A DNA stretch of 64,000 nucleotides, taken from contig NZ_JASATW010000005.1 of assembly GCF_030405905.1 (NCBI RefSeq), positions 124,001 to 188,000 of the forward strand, written 5' to 3'. The notes beneath the pieces were generated by a model. The model had not been told where the DNA came from, made no database searches, and worked only from the letters and a program-made list of their open reading frames with translations. Source of the stretch: Sphaerothrix gracilis (GTDB taxonomy: Bacteria > Cyanobacteriota > Cyanobacteriia > Phormidesmidales > Phormidesmidaceae). The translations under genes were made by a program, and so were the position numbers. Below are positions 50,530 through 60,235 of the stretch, piece after piece; the stretch's first letter is position 1; every line of letters begins with the position of its first letter.

Positions 50530-51432
50530 CTATCGCAGGGCAAACTTACGAACCGCTAGCAGACTCCCCATCAGGCCCACAACGCTGCCTAAAGCAAAGA
50601 GAGAAGTGGGCAGCAGCAGGGTTTGCTGGGCTGAGAGCTGTAGGCCATCAATCAAAAATTGAATGAAATCTGGCTGCTGGGTCGCAAACTTTTCTAAAAA
50701 GTGGTGAATCGCCAGCATCAGCCCCCAGGACAGCCCGGCCCCAATCACGCCGAAAGTAGCTCCCTGCAAGATAAAAGGCAGATAAATCCAGGCGCTGGTA
50801 GCTCCTACAAGCTGCATCACCTCAATTTCGTGGCGACGGGCCATGACGATGAGGCGGATTGTGGTGGTGATGACGGCGATCGCGGTCAGGCTCAAAATTA
50901 CAATCACAAACAGGCTAATCCACTGTAGCCCCTCATTGAGCTGTGCCAGTCGCTGCACTGCCTCCGTGACATAGAGGACTTCATCAACTCCCTGCATCTG
51001 ATTCAGCTTGCTGGCTAAGGTGGCGACCTCGGCAGAGGAACGGGCCTTGACCTTTAGCTCATCTACCAGCGGATTGCCGTTGAGCTGCTCGGTGGCACCC
51101 GCAATGTCAGAAATGCCTAGCTCTTTAACCAGATTTTCCCAAGCTACTTCCTTGCTAACTGTCTCGACGGCGATCGCCTCCGGCATCTGCTCGATGTTGG
51201 GCGCTAGGATATGCGCGTCGAAGCCGCTTTCCAGATAGACCGAGACTTCGAGCTGACTGCCAAACTGGTTGAGTAGCCCTTCCATCTGCCAGGTAGACTG
51301 CAGGCTGATGCCAAAGAGAAACAGCAAGACCGTCATGGTGCTGACCGCGGCCCAGTTCATCCAGCCGCCCCGACGCAGCCCCAGCAGAGTTTCTCGAATT
51401 AAGTAGTCCGCTTTGGTAAAAAGCTTCAGCAT
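50530..51432 (-). CDS. ftsX: cell division permease-like protein FtsX
   Basis: Membrane protein of 300 aa: first TM helix near 28-46, a periplasmic loop (about 50-165) of the FtsX extracellular type (LEVSVYLESGFDAH...), then three TM helices in the FtsX/MacB permease domain (ARRHEIEVMQLVGAT is the typical cytoplasmic loop). FtsX works with the ATPase FtsE to activate cell-wall hydrolases at division; ftsE is not in this window. GGAGGTGA lies five bases before the ATG. Confidence 0.93.
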   Translation of the reverse strand: MLKLFTKADYLIRETLLGLRRGGWMNWAAVSTMTVLLFLFGISLQSTWQMEGLLNQFGSQLEVSVYLESGFDAHILAPNIEQMPEAIAVETVSKEVAWENLVKELGISDIAGATEQLNGNPLVDELKVKARSSAEVATLASKLNQMQGVDEVLYVTEAVQRLAQLNEGLQWISLFVIVILSLTAIAVITTTIRLIVMARRHEIEVMQLVGATSAWIYLPFILQGATFGVIGAGLSWGLMLAIHHFLEKFATQQPDFIQFLIDGLQLSAQQTLLLPTSLFALGSVVGLMGSLLAVRKFALR

Positions 51433-51690
51433 TGGCTCACCTCCGAACTATTGGAAAAGCTTCATCAGCACACCCGTCAGTCCGCCCATTAGTTTGGCAT
51501 GTCTATTGCGGATTGGGAATTAGCGAGTTGAAAAAGTTTGGATTGAAGCGGGGAGATACAGGAAGGGCAGAGAACGGGTACGCTTTGCTTAACCCATCAG
51601 CGAGAGCCAGGGACAATATTTTATCGGTCTAACTCGAAGTGAGTTTGTGTTGTTAGGATAGAAAAGATTGAACAATATTTTTCATAGCTT

Positions 51691-52260
51691 ATGGCGGCCT
51701 CAGTTTTAGTTGAAAAGAAAAAGCTAAAGAATCCACCCCTAGACATTCATTTTTTGGGCGATCGGGCGCTACGTCAGCCAGCGAAGCGAATTTCTCGGGT
51801 AGATGAAGAGGTGCGGCAGCTAGCGAGAGAAATGCTGCGCACAATGTACAGTGCTGATGGTATTGGCCTAGCAGCGCCGCAGGTAGCGGTGAACAAGCAG
51901 CTCATCGTCATTGACCTAGAGCCTGATAATGCGGCCAATCAGCCCATCGTGCTGATCAATCCCAAAGTCACCCACGCTAGCAAAGAGCTTTGCACCGGGC
52001 AGGAAGGCTGTCTGAGCATTCCAGGGGTTTATCTAGACGTTATTCGGCCCGCCGCGATCGAGGTTTCGTTTAAAGATGAAAACGGTCGGCCCCAGAAGAT
52101 TAAGGCAGCGGACTTACTGGCCCGCGCGATTCAGCACGAAATGGATCACCTCAGCGGCGTCATGTTTGTCGATCGGGTTGACAATGCCCTGGCGCTCAAC
52201 CAGGAACTCCAGAAAAATGGTTTCTCGGCCAATGACGTGCAGCACTACAGCAGCAAGTAA
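51691..52260 (+). CDS. def: peptide deformylase
   Basis: Metalloenzyme of 189 aa that removes the formyl group from nascent proteins. All three family motifs are intact: GIGLAAPQV, EGCLSIPG (metal Cys) and QHEMDHLSG (two metal His and catalytic Glu). The start at ATG 51691 gives a somewhat basic N-terminal extension typical of cyanobacterial enzymes. Confidence 0.97.
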   Translation: MAASVLVEKKKLKNPPLDIHFLGDRALRQPAKRISRVDEEVRQLAREMLRTMYSADGIGLAAPQVAVNKQLIVIDLEPDNAANQPIVLINPKVTHASKELCTGQEGCLSIPGVYLDVIRPAAIEVSFKDENGRPQKIKAADLLARAIQHEMDHLSGVMFVDRVDNALALNQELQKNGFSANDVQHYSSK

Positions 52261-52415
52261 GTAATTTTGCTTGTTTGAGCGGCGATCCGGTTTAATAGGA
52301 GAAGCTATCGTAGCGATCGATTAGCGTGGCGATGGTTCGGCCAGGTGACAGCGATCGCCGCTGTTGCGCTTTGCGGTTCCGTGTAGACAAAATTTAATTA
52401 TTAGCGATTCAAAAT

Positions 52416-52616
52416 ATGATGACGCCTAAAAGCGGCCTTTTTTTGGCCGGAGCCTGTCTAGCCGCGATCTCAGCCGTGGCTGCTATTTTTGAACTCTCTT
52501 CTGGTGAACCCGATTGGGGCGCTACCCCTACGATTGCGCTCTTAGCCGTCTGCGTTCCGCTAGTGGTTCTCTTTTTCATTGCGGCAGTTCGCGATGCCCG
52601 CGCCAATCAGCAGTAG
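52416..52616 (+). CDS. small two-TM membrane protein (66 aa)
   Basis: Protein of 66 aa with two hydrophobic helices (about 7-25 and 38-58), a short acidic loop (SSGEPDWGATPT) between them and a charged end. The layout is that of many short cyanobacterial membrane proteins; no family recognised. Two adjacent ATG codons are available. Confidence 0.6.
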   Translation: MMTPKSGLFLAGACLAAISAVAAIFELSSGEPDWGATPTIALLAVCVPLVVLFFIAAVRDARANQQ

Positions 52617-52641
52617 TTGTCGGCTTAATCGCGCGTAGAAG

Positions 52642-53481
52642 TCACCTCATCGCCTGCAAGCCTCGTAGCTGCAAGGCTTTGTCCTGTAGCGGTGGCAGCA
52701 GTGCTAGCGGCACGTGGAGCTGATTCAAGCCCGTATGCTCGCTAAAGTCTTTGGCCGGGCCGTGATAGTCGCTGCCGCCGGTAGCCAGCAATTCATACTG
52801 GCGGCATAGCTTCAGCAGTTTTTCCACCTGGCGCGGTCGATGGTTGGGATGATAAACCTCAATTCCTACCAGTCCGGCCTCAACCAGCTCCGGCAAAACC
52901 GCTTCTACGCTGCCGCCTCTAAAGAGATAGGGGTGGGCCCACACCGGCACCGCGCCGCAGTTGCGCAGCAGCTGAATTCCTGCTGTCACTGAAAATTTTT
53001 CGTAGGGCACATAGGCTGGCCCTTGATCCCCCAGCCAGCGCTCAAATGCTTCCTGCGTCGTTTTGACATAGCCAGCCGCTACCAAAGCTGCAGCAATGTG
53101 GGGTCGTCCCGGAGACATGGCGGCTGACATAGGCGGCAGCTCAACCGGATAGCCCAGTTCAGCCAACTTTTCTACCATCTTTTGGGCTCGCCGCCGCCGC
53201 CCAGCAATTCGCTCTTGCAGAGGATCCTGGAGGCGATCGCGGTCGGGGTAAAAGCCTAGAATATGGAGCGATCGCTCTAGATGAACTGTGCTCAGCTCTA
53301 AACCCGGCACTATTTCAAGCGGATAAGGCGCCGCCGCCGCGATCGCCTCGTCCCATCCGGCCATAGTGTCATGGTCAGTAATGGCTAAGGCTTTAACGCC
53401 CGCGGCTAGGGCTGACTGAACAAGCTGAGTGGGCGTTAGCGTACCGTCGGAAAAGGTCGTGTGGCAGTGCAGTTCTAGCAT
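52642..53481 (-). CDS. PHP-domain phosphoesterase
   Basis: PHP metallophosphoesterase of 279 aa. Metal-binding motifs: HCHTTFSDGTLTP, ITDHDTMAG, PGLELST, AHPYL and GSDYHGP. This is the pattern of bacterial PHP proteins (YciV/RnaseAM-type) that dephosphorylate 3',5'-nucleoside bisphosphates or trim RNA 5' ends. Exact substrate not readable. Convergent with the small membrane protein gene. Confidence 0.92.
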   Translation of the reverse strand: MLELHCHTTFSDGTLTPTQLVQSALAAGVKALAITDHDTMAGWDEAIAAAAPYPLEIVPGLELSTVHLERSLHILGFYPDRDRLQDPLQERIAGRRRRAQKMVEKLAELGYPVELPPMSAAMSPGRPHIAAALVAAGYVKTTQEAFERWLGDQGPAYVPYEKFSVTAGIQLLRNCGAVPVWAHPYLFRGGSVEAVLPELVEAGLVGIEVYHPNHRPRQVEKLLKLCRQYELLATGGSDYHGPAKDFSEHTGLNQLHVPLALLPPLQDKALQLRGLQAMR

Positions 53482-53873
53482 GTTAGCTGTAAGCAGATAC
53501 CTTTATCCTAGCGCCTAAATTTACGTCAGGTTGGCGTGGCATCAGCGCTGGGGTGAGGGGAGCTTAGCTGCTTAGTTGCTAACAGATATGATTTGAATTT
53601 AAATGATGCCGCTCAGCATCAGGCGGCGTGAATTAATATGGCTCAATACTGGCCTTGAAAGCCGTGATGGTAAAGATATGGAATTAAAAGTGTAATTTAA
53701 TACAGTAAACACGTAAGTGATGATAACCTGTTGAACGGCTAAGCTTTAACTAGCCGCTGGATCGCCTTAGCTATCGCTATACCTCTTGTTCAAAAGCAGG
53801 GAGGATCCTAACCCTTCCCGCTGGTGCCTTCAATTCTGAACTGCGTAACTTCTGTTTGTTTGGCCGTATAGGT
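53482..53873. other. intergenic region between a PHP gene and folP
   Basis: About 390 bases between divergent genes, so both promoters lie here. AT-rich in the middle with several TTTAAAT-like tracts. An imperfect inverted repeat AGCAGGGAGG / CCCTTCCCGCT lies near 53795-53822. TAGG precedes the folP ATG. No gene seen. Confidence 0.4.
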
Positions 53874-54743
53874 ATGAATGTCAAGCCTTGGAAAATCCGC
53901 AACCAGACTTTTCTCTGGGGGCAGCGTACGTACCTTATGGGTATTCTTAACGTCACGCCGGATAGCTTTAGCGATGGCGGTCAGTTCAATAGCTTAGAGA
54001 TGGCCGTCAGCCGCATTTGCTATTTGGTCAGCGCCGGAGCTGATTTGATTGACATTGGCGGCCAGTCAACCCGTCCGGGGGCTGAGCAAATTTCAGTTGA
54101 GGCCGAACTACAGCGAGTAATTCCGGTGATTCGAGCGGTGCGGCGCGATCCTAATCAGGCTCTTAGCTCGACTGTGATTTCGGTAGATACCACTCGCGCT
54201 GCTGTAGCCCAGGCTGCTGTTGAGGCCGGAGCTGATATCATCAACGATATTTCTGGCGGTACGTTTGAGCCTGAAATTTTCAAAGTCGCGGCGCAGCAGC
54301 AGGTGCCCTACATCATGATGCATATTCGCGGCACGCCGCAAACGATGCAGCAGATGACTGACTACACAGACGTCGTGGCTGAAATAACTGCTTTTCTGCA
54401 GCAGCAAACTGAGCGGGCGATCGCCGCCGGTCTTTCTCCTGAGCAGATTGCCGTAGATCCGGGCATCGGCTTTGCCAAAACCTACCCGCAAAATTTAGAC
54501 ATTCTGCGGCGGCTGCCAGAGTTTAAGTCCCTCAACCTTCCTATTTTGGTGGGGACTTCGCGCAAGAGCTTTATCGGCTGGATTTTGAACCAGCCTGATC
54601 CCAGTCAGCGGGTTTGGGGCACGGCAGCCACCTGTGCCGCAGCGATCGCCGGAGGAGCCGATATTTTACGAGTTCACGACGTTGCCGAAATCCATGATGT
54701 CCGCCGGGTCGCAGATGCTATCTGGCGCAACTGCACGCCTTAG
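53874..54743 (+). CDS. folP: dihydropteroate synthase
   Basis: Folate-pathway enzyme of 289 aa that joins p-aminobenzoate to the pterin pyrophosphate. Motifs in order: GILNVTPDSFSDGG, DIGGQSTRPGA, IISVDTTRAAVA-like VISVDTTR, IINDISGG, DPGIGFAKT, GTSRKSFIG and LRVHDV. ATG at 53874 chosen over a TTG at 53856. Its TAG stop overlaps the stop codon of the convergent oxidoreductase gene by a few bases. Confidence 0.96.
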   Translation: MNVKPWKIRNQTFLWGQRTYLMGILNVTPDSFSDGGQFNSLEMAVSRICYLVSAGADLIDIGGQSTRPGAEQISVEAELQRVIPVIRAVRRDPNQALSSTVISVDTTRAAVAQAAVEAGADIINDISGGTFEPEIFKVAAQQQVPYIMMHIRGTPQTMQQMTDYTDVVAEITAFLQQQTERAIAAGLSPEQIAVDPGIGFAKTYPQNLDILRRLPEFKSLNLPILVGTSRKSFIGWILNQPDPSQRVWGTAATCAAAIAGGADILRVHDVAEIHDVRRVADAIWRNCTP

Positions 54744-55837
54744 TGAGGCGGTACCTCAACCCAGCGCCCCTGCTGGCTAGACTGGTGGGTCAAATCCATG
54801 AGTAGTTGCGAGTAGTAGCCCTCTGGCAAAGCAGGGGCTGTTACCTGACCGCGATCGATACAGTCTACCCAGTGATTTACCACTCGGATAAAGGGGGCCA
54901 GACGACCATCTTCGTAGGTTTGAGGAAAGGCCAGCCGTTTGGGAATTTCTAGCTCAGTTAGGGGTTCTCCGGCAGGGGCCCCATAGAGCTTGAAGCCGTG
55001 AACATAGTCGCTGGAATTGCTGCTGCCCAGGACAAGGGTGCCGCGATCGCCGTAGATCTCTAGCCAGTGTCCTCTCCCCTCATAGGCCACGGCGCTTAAA
55101 GCCATCTGACAGGGCGTGCCATCCTGCAGGTCTAGCATGAGGGTGCAGGTGTCATCGGCATCAACGGGTTTGAGTTCGCCGCTGACGGGATCGGGGCGCT
55201 GGGTAATGGTGGTGCTGAGGCGAGCGCAAAGTTGTTGCACTGGGCCAAACAGCCAAGCAATATAGTCAAAGGCATGGGAACCAATTGCGCCTAAAGCCCC
55301 ACCGCCTTTATCTTTCAAGGCGTACCAATTCCAGGGGCGATCGGGATTGGCGCGGCTGCCAGCCAGCCAGTCAATCTTAATTAAACGCTTGTTGCCGACA
55401 TAGCCTGCGGCCAGCAATTCGGCTAAACGCTGCCAGGCGGGTACGAAGCGAAACTCAAAATCCATCACGCCGATGAGATTGCGGGCCTGGGCTAGCTCAT
55501 TGAGTTCCCGCGCTTCAGCCGCCGAGAGAGTTGTGGGCTTTTCTAGCAGCAGGTGCTTGCCCGCCTCTAGCGCCATTTTTGCCATCGGGTAGTGCAGAAA
55601 GGGCGGGGTTGAAACGGCAACGGCCTCGACTTCAGGTAGGGCCAAGGCTGCTTCGACGCTTGGGCAGGCGTGAGGAATATCGTGGGCCTGGGCGATCGCT
55701 TTGGCTTTGTCTAAGTCACGGTGATAGACGGCGACGGGACGGGTGCGGTGATGGGCCTGCAGTCCGGGAATGTGAATCTTCTGACCGAAGCCAGTACCAA
55801 TAACGGCAACGCCGAGTGTGGATGTCTCTGTAGCCAT
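54740..55837 (-). CDS. Gfo/Idh/MocA family oxidoreductase
   Basis: NAD(P)-dependent sugar or inositol-type dehydrogenase of 365 aa. Rossmann motif VAVIGTGFGQKIHIPGLQ at the N-terminus, the catalytic Lys in LLLEKPTTLS and the C-terminal substrate domain with GGGALGAIGSHAFDYIAWL. The exact substrate is unknown. The 3' ends of this gene and folP overlap by four bases, head to head. Confidence 0.92.
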   Translation of the reverse strand: MATETSTLGVAVIGTGFGQKIHIPGLQAHHRTRPVAVYHRDLDKAKAIAQAHDIPHACPSVEAALALPEVEAVAVSTPPFLHYPMAKMALEAGKHLLLEKPTTLSAAEARELNELAQARNLIGVMDFEFRFVPAWQRLAELLAAGYVGNKRLIKIDWLAGSRANPDRPWNWYALKDKGGGALGAIGSHAFDYIAWLFGPVQQLCARLSTTITQRPDPVSGELKPVDADDTCTLMLDLQDGTPCQMALSAVAYEGRGHWLEIYGDRGTLVLGSSNSSDYVHGFKLYGAPAGEPLTELEIPKRLAFPQTYEDGRLAPFIRVVNHWVDCIDRGQVTAPALPEGYYSQLLMDLTHQSSQQGRWVEVPPH

Positions 55838-55976
55838 GCTTACGCCCCTGGGCTGTTCTCAATTAGGGTACAGTTTGGGCAATGCCTCTGACAACTTAGC
55901 CGCATTGCTATTTGCTGGCAGATAGTACAAAATTACTGTGTGCTTTCTGGGCGACTGCAGCGATCGGATTTCAGAT

Positions 55977-56465
55977 ATGAATGCTTTAACGCAGTGTTTA
56001 TCAACAGCCGAAATCAGCCAGCGCATTCTCGACATGGCGGTGACTGGGGTTTACCGGGAGTCGGTGATCGAGGCGTTCTATCCGCTGGCTACGAAGAAGC
56101 AGATTCGTCAGGCGATCGCCCAGGCCAAGCAGCTTGGGGTGCGATCGGTGCCGCAGCTGCGGGATGAAACCCTGGGCACCTACTATCAAATTGATGCCAG
56201 CAGCTATGCGGCGGCTCAGGCGGTTGTCAGAGCCGAGATTGCGCGGGGAGCAGAGGCGTCTCCGGCAGAGCGGTTGTTATTGGCGACGCAGGCGCTGCGA
56301 GCGATGCTGGGGGTTTCGGTGACGTTTGCCCTATTGCTGGGCGTTTGCAGCACTCTACTGTGGTTAAACGGTCAACTACTCTGGGGAACGGGGACGCTGC
56401 TGGGAAGCCTGAGCGCGGCGGGAATTTGGCTGATTCAGAAGAGGCTGGCAAGGAATCTGATATGA
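55977..56465 (+). CDS. conserved hypothetical membrane protein (162 aa)
   Basis: An N-terminal soluble helical domain (about 1-75; SQRILDMAVTGVYRESVIEAFYPLATKKQIRQAIAQAKQLG) is followed by a linker and two hydrophobic helices (about 110-150), ending in a basic tail. Probably a cyanobacterial membrane-anchored protein of unknown role. The frame extends upstream to 55938, but the ATG at 55977 gives a normal start. Confidence 0.7.
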   Translation: MNALTQCLSTAEISQRILDMAVTGVYRESVIEAFYPLATKKQIRQAIAQAKQLGVRSVPQLRDETLGTYYQIDASSYAAAQAVVRAEIARGAEASPAERLLLATQALRAMLGVSVTFALLLGVCSTLLWLNGQLLWGTGTLLGSLSAAGIWLIQKRLARNLI

Positions 56466-56554
56466 GCAATGGCTGAGCAATTTCTCGCTTTTGACAGACG
56501 TTTGCCAGCGGGCGATCGCGCTATCTTGACTTTGATAAACATGCAACAGCCCCT

Positions 56555-56791
56555 ATGCAGCCTGACTCTCCGCCTAACCCTGAACGCCACGAAATTGTCA
56601 CAACTCACGGTTTATCAGACCGACGGGCTTTTGCCGAAACTCAGCGGACAGTCATACAGCTAGAGGGAACCGGCGTCAGCGACTTCCAGTTTTTTAATGC
56701 GCTAGCCGATCTCTACCATCGCCGTGGTCGCTCTGAACTGTCAGCCATGATGGCTGAAGCGGCTTATCACTGCTATCAGCAGTCAGACTAA
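56555..56791 (+). CDS. small hypothetical protein (78 aa)
   Basis: Soluble 78-aa protein; the C-terminal half is convincing (VSDFQFFNALADLYHRRGRSELSA, then AEAAYHCYQQ), like a single helical-hairpin repeat. The alternative overlapping frame at 56469 is less protein-like. Its stop is six bases from the convergent lptC stop. Moderate confidence. Confidence 0.6.
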   Translation: MQPDSPPNPERHEIVTTHGLSDRRAFAETQRTVIQLEGTGVSDFQFFNALADLYHRRGRSELSAMMAEAAYHCYQQSD

Positions 56792-56797
56792 GGCAGA

Positions 56798-57928
56798 TTA
56801 GGGTGTAATCTCAGTAACCACCCGGCCACCACTGATGACTATTGTTTCCTCGTCTAGCTGTCCGACGGCGCGGGGGCCTCGTACCTGTACTGGCGGCTCG
56901 CTTTGCTGATAGTTGACGTTGCCTTCCGCGACAACTTGCTGAGAGTCTAGATTCCAGGTAACGCTGTCTGACTGTAGCTGGGACTGCTGGCCCTCCACAA
57001 TATTGACGCCCTGAGTTAAATAGACGATCTGCTGATCAAGATTGAGTTCTCCCCGGCTGGCGCTGATCTGCACTTTTTGCTGGGGCTGGTTAGCTTGGAG
57101 AGCTGCCGGAATCACAACCTGAGCTTGCTCTACATTCCAAATCGCCACTTGGCTAAAAATTTCCAGCGGCAGTTCTAACAGCTCTAGCTTGACATCTTCA
57201 GTGAGCTGCACCACTTTCTCTGCTAGATCTACTTCCCCCTGCTGGCCTATAACGCGATCGCTTACCTGATTGTCCTTAAGCTGCTCGACTTTAATTTGGC
57301 GATCGCTCCTGACTTGCTCTTCATTAATCAGCCAAGTGAGCTTTTCGGCCTCCATTCGCAGAAAAGGCGCTTCGGTGGTGTTGGCAACTACGTTTTGATC
57401 AAGCTCTAGCCGATTTTCGCGGTTATAGATTTTGGCTGACTGGGCCGCCGCTTTGAGCTGGGAGTGGGTGCCCGTGATTTGGTTACGCACCGTCATCAAA
57501 TCTAGCTCTGGCTGCCATTCCAGCTCCTGCCCTTTGAGGACAATTTTGTTCTGAACGCCTGTCGCCAGAATATTGTCTTTCAGGAAAATAGATTTTCCAT
57601 CCTGCCGGACTTCGCCGCGATCGGCTTTGACCCGGTAAATCACTTGGCCATCTTGAAATAGCTCACCATCCGGATTAGTCACCTTGGCCACTTTTTGATC
57701 AGGGCTGTAGGTGACTTCATCGGCATGAACCCGCCAAAGCAGGTTGCCGTTTTCGTCAGGCTGCTCCAGCGTGACATCTTTAAGGGTTAGTCCGGCTTCT
57801 GCAGTGTCATCGGCTGTACTTTCAGGCGTAGCCAGCGGGCGCTGATTGGCTAGCTGACAGGCGCGAACGCCCCCCAAAATCACCGCAATCAGAACCACTA
57901 CACCGGCTAGGCGATACCATTTTCCCAT
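56798..57928 (-). CDS. lptC: LPS export ABC transporter periplasmic protein LptC
   Basis: LptC-family protein of 376 aa: N-terminal TM anchor (about 7-24), then a long beta-jellyroll stack (LTLKDVTLEQPDENGNLLWRVHADEV, KADRGEVRQDGKSIFLKDNI and similar repeated strands). LptC links the LptBFG transporter to LptA in moving lipopolysaccharide to the outer membrane. Cyanobacterial LptC is larger than the 190-aa E. coli form, as here, and may combine LptC- and LptA-like repeats. Confidence 0.88.
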   Translation of the reverse strand: MGKWYRLAGVVVLIAVILGGVRACQLANQRPLATPESTADDTAEAGLTLKDVTLEQPDENGNLLWRVHADEVTYSPDQKVAKVTNPDGELFQDGQVIYRVKADRGEVRQDGKSIFLKDNILATGVQNKIVLKGQELEWQPELDLMTVRNQITGTHSQLKAAAQSAKIYNRENRLELDQNVVANTTEAPFLRMEAEKLTWLINEEQVRSDRQIKVEQLKDNQVSDRVIGQQGEVDLAEKVVQLTEDVKLELLELPLEIFSQVAIWNVEQAQVVIPAALQANQPQQKVQISASRGELNLDQQIVYLTQGVNIVEGQQSQLQSDSVTWNLDSQQVVAEGNVNYQQSEPPVQVRGPRAVGQLDEETIVISGGRVVTEITP

Positions 57929-58037
57929 GCTGATAGTGCTCGATGGCAGAGAATATTGCGCAGTTGCGACATGTGCTGTGTCTTAACCGCGATCGCGGCT
58001 AAAACAGCAACGTCACCTATTCTAGAACTCCACAGCG

Positions 58038-58667
58038 CTAGCTGAGTTCGTGCTGGTGTTCTTCCTCGTCCGAAAAGCCAAGGCTAGAGAGCGGGCGATA
58101 GGTGTAGGGATGGCTGCGGGGCGTTTTCCGGATGTCGTCTTTAATTAAGTCAAGGTCGATGTAGCGATCCGAGACATTAATCAGGCTGTCGCTGGTCATC
58201 GAGCGCAGACTGACAACCTCAACTCGGACGCCGCGATAGCTAGCCGCATCCACCGCATAGGCTAGGTCGCCATCGCCGCTGACCAACACGGCAGTGTCGT
58301 AGGCACCGACTAGCGCCATCATGTCTACCGCAATTTCAACATCCAGATTGGCTTTTTTGGAACCGTCTGGAAGCTGAACCAAATCCTTGGAAATGACCCG
58401 ATAGCCATTGCGTCGCATCCACAGCAAGAACCCCTGTTGCTTTTCATTGGTGCGATCGACGCCGGTATAGAAGAAAGAGCGCAGCAGCCTAGATCCCGCC
58501 GTGAGGCGACAGAGCAGCTTGGTGTAGTCAATTTCGATGCCTAACTGCAGGGCTGCGTAAAACAGATTAGAGCCGTCAATAAAAATGGCAACCCGGCCTC
58601 GGTTTTCTAAAACCTGCTCTGGCGTGAAGAGGGCTTCGTGCTCGAAGCTAGAAGGATGATTAAGCAT
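58038..58667 (-). CDS. NYN-domain (LabA/DUF88-like) protein
   Basis: Protein of 209 aa with a PIN-like NYN ribonuclease fold: VAIFIDGSNLFYAAL, KANLDVEIAVDMM and VLVSGDGDLAYAVDAA supply the conserved Asp residues, and RVEVVSL closes the sheet. The family includes the cyanobacterial LabA, which affects circadian output; whether this is LabA itself cannot be told. Divergent from the acyltransferase gene across a long non-coding region. Confidence 0.9.
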   Translation of the reverse strand: MLNHPSSFEHEALFTPEQVLENRGRVAIFIDGSNLFYAALQLGIEIDYTKLLCRLTAGSRLLRSFFYTGVDRTNEKQQGFLLWMRRNGYRVISKDLVQLPDGSKKANLDVEIAVDMMALVGAYDTAVLVSGDGDLAYAVDAASYRGVRVEVVSLRSMTSDSLINVSDRYIDLDLIKDDIRKTPRSHPYTYRPLSSLGFSDEEEHQHELS

Positions 58668-59449
58668 GATATTTTATATCCAAATTATTAAGGGTCCTAA
58701 AAACCACAAGTATAGTTCCTGGTTAATCGGCAGCTAGAAGTCCATCATTGCCAGGGGAGGAGGTGTTTCGCAGCTTGAAAAGTTCAGGCTGTTATAAACT
58801 AGGCGTTCTATATCTAAAGAAAGTTTTTATTTCTTACTCAGTGAAGATCCTAGAAAACTAGTTCTAGTATGCCTGCATAAAACTCAGATGGGCACTAATC
58901 TTTAACTTCTCTCAGGCTTTCGATAAAAATCTGAATCCGGATACCATCAAAACGGGAAAAAAAGGCGAATCTACTGAATTTGAATAGGTTGTCGACAAGT
59001 GTTAACAGTTCTCCACAAACAGAAATTTCTATTTGCCAGCTGAAGTTTTTCATCCACAGCGCTTTTGACCTATCTGCCTAACCAACTTGGTATAAGGCCA
59101 AATTAATGATGTCCATAATCAGCCCTGTATCCTCTACAACTGCTGCCTGGATAAACAGCTAACTTCATAGCCAGATCCATAATTTACTATGATCTATCCA
59201 AAAGCTGCACGGCAGCTAGGTTGACGCCCTATGGCGATAGCAGTCCCGACTTGGGGAGGATTTCGCTACTCTCAAAATTGATTATGATGGAAATGTAAAC
59301 GTATGTAAATCTCTATTTTTACGCCGCTACTGATTATTTGTTTTCGAGGTCTTTGCAGGCTTCAAGGTTTTTTCAATGGCTTTGATTGCATCATTTCACG
59401 AAGATCTATCAAGACTGAAGCGCGCAGTCTAACTTTAGGATGATGCTTT
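58668..59449. other. long AT-rich non-coding region
   Basis: About 780 bases without a convincing gene between divergent transcription units. TTCTCCACA (near 59011) and TCATCCACA (near 59050) resemble DnaA boxes, but only two were seen and no dnaA or dnaN is near. The TTTAGGATG stretch before 59450 contains the acyltransferase ribosome binding site. I could not recognise RNase P RNA, tmRNA, SRP RNA or 6S RNA here. Confidence 0.45.
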
Positions 59450-60190
59450 ATGTTCCCTTCGTTCCAACTAAAGATGCTGGATAGCCCTTTATCACTTTCG
59501 CATGGCTTGCTGACGCTGTTTGGGACTCAAACAACGGCTCACTATGCTGAAAGAATTCCGTCCGCTCAGGCGATCATTATCAGCAATCACCGCAGCTTTC
59601 TAGACGCGCCGGTGCTAATGGATGCGCTGCAGCGACCGATCCGATTTGCCTGCCATCACTACATGGGGCAGGTACCCCTGCTGAAAGAATTTGTAGAGCA
59701 GCTTGGCGGTTTTCCGCTGGCCGAACCTAAACAGCGGCACTTGAGCTTTTTCCGGCAGTCTGTTCGCCTGCTCAAAAGCCAACAGTCGGTGGGGATTTTT
59801 CCCGAAGGGACGCGGTCGATGGTAGAGATGGGTCATCCTGCCAGTGTTTATGATTTCCATCGGGGCTTTGCTCACTTAGCGCTGAGAGCACCGATTGAGG
59901 AACTGCCCGTTCTGCCAGTTGCGATCGCTTCTCCGGAAAAAGGCATGGTTTCGCCCATCCCCTTGCGGTTTTTTGGCCTATTCGATCCCTCTGAACCTCT
60001 GTTCGACCAGACAGGCTTTCATCCGGTCGTAATCTACGATCGCGTTGATGTGCTAATTGGTAAACCCATCTGGATTACGCCGACCCAGCGGCAGCAATAT
60101 CGCGGTAAGCAGGCAACCGAAGTGGTCGAGGAACTTACCCTTGACTGCCAGCAGGCGATCGCTGGACTGTTGCGCCAGGGCTTATATTAG
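59450..60190 (+). CDS. PlsC-type acyltransferase
   Basis: Membrane-associated acyltransferase of 246 aa in the lysophosphatidate acyltransferase family. The catalytic NHRSFLD (NHx4D) and the substrate motif FPEGTRS are present. Targets of this family include lysophosphatidate and other acyl acceptors. It is followed, 45 bases on, by an alpha/beta hydrolase in the same direction, an arrangement that recalls the fused domains of plant phytyl ester synthases. Confidence 0.9.
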   Translation: MFPSFQLKMLDSPLSLSHGLLTLFGTQTTAHYAERIPSAQAIIISNHRSFLDAPVLMDALQRPIRFACHHYMGQVPLLKEFVEQLGGFPLAEPKQRHLSFFRQSVRLLKSQQSVGIFPEGTRSMVEMGHPASVYDFHRGFAHLALRAPIEELPVLPVAIASPEKGMVSPIPLRFFGLFDPSEPLFDQTGFHPVVIYDRVDVLIGKPIWITPTQRQQYRGKQATEVVEELTLDCQQAIAGLLRQGLY

Positions 60191-60235
60191 ACCAAGGCAG
60201 CCGCCACCATTTGGGATTACGAGCTTCAATTAGCT

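Noticed and set aside
58980..59060. DnaA-box-like words TTCTCCACA and TCATCCACA suggesting an origin
   Set aside because: Only two imperfect boxes, no dnaA or dnaN nearby and no clear AT-rich unwinding element arrangement.
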